Assembly: GCA_027029065.1 (NCBI GenBank)
Contig: JALVGO010000033.1
Coordinates: 1-5,668, forward strand
From: Sulfurovum sp.
Lineage (GTDB): Bacteria > Campylobacterota > Campylobacteria > Campylobacterales > Sulfurovaceae
Length of the DNA stretch: 5,668 nucleotides
Direction of reading: 5' to 3'
Shown here: in pieces, positions 5,553 to 5,668 of the stretch
Numbering within the stretch: the first letter of the stretch is position 1
Layout: the number at the start of each line of letters is the position of its first letter
Translations under genes and position numbers: made by a program
Notes under the pieces: generated by a model
What the model was told of the DNA's origin: nothing
What the model saw: only the letters and a program-made list of their open reading frames with translations
The model's database searches: none

Positions 5553-5668
5553 AATTCCTAATTCCTAATTCCTAATTCCTAATTCCTAATTCCTAATTCC
5601 TAATTCCTAATTCCTAATTCCTAATTCCTAATTCCTAATTCCTAATTCCTAATTCCTAATTCCTAATT
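5553..5668. repeat. Perfect heptanucleotide tandem array, AATTCCT x16.5
   Basis: Sixteen exact copies of AATTCCT plus AATT run to the window end, with no mismatch. Read in another phase the unit is CCTAATT, one base from CTTAATT, the reverse complement of the AATTAAG unit in the left arrays of elements A and B. The strand sense is that of the right-hand CTTCACT arrays. The array may continue beyond the window, so its true length and partner are unknown. It may be where an assembly broke. Confidence 0.97.

Overview
The window looks like a stretch of a Campylobacterota (epsilonproteobacterial) chromosome, possibly Sulfurovum-like. The evidence is the IspG variant with the NAIGEA signature, a DnaB with a charged insert before its last ATPase strand, and a short ComEC directly behind dnaB (an order I recall from Helicobacter pylori). 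The genus is a guess. All genes read on the + strand, and the backbone is ispG, dnaB, comEC.

Layout. Positions 4-507 hold a compact repeat-bounded element (element A) carrying one AT-rich gene for an S23/IVP-family four-helix-bundle protein. ispG follows at 526-1599. A second, gene-less copy of the same element (element B, 1587-1745) overlaps the ispG stop codon and fills the ispG-dnaB gap. dnaB (1769-4231) carries a 344-residue intein with a LAGLIDADG endonuclease exactly inside its Walker A ATP-binding loop. comEC (4256-5518) follows after 24 nt. The window ends in a perfect 7-bp tandem array (5553-5668) whose unit is one base from a heptad found in elements A and B. Since the window both begins and ends in such repeats, it may be a contig broken at them.

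The most interesting signal is the pair of elements. Each end has four 7-bp units, exactly 11 nt, then a 7-bp hairpin. The arrangement is mirrored at the other end, giving 42-nt terminal inverted repeats (36/42 matches in A, 34/42 in B). The right-hand hairpins of A and B differ by two compensated base pairs. A contains the S23-family gene; B has the same ends and retains sequence matching the start and stop regions, but lacks the gene. This looks like a parent element and its non-autonomous (MITE-like) derivative with no recognisable transposase. S23-family ORFs are known from intervening sequences in 23S rRNA, whose ends also pair.

The host genes are housekeeping: IspG makes HMBPP in the MEP isoprenoid pathway, DnaB is the replicative helicase, and ComEC is the DNA-uptake channel. 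The elements affect their borders. B supplies the ispG stop codon and a possible 34-codon leader ORF ending one base before the dnaB start. The start regions of ispG and dnaB both lie in small hairpins next to the heptad arrays.
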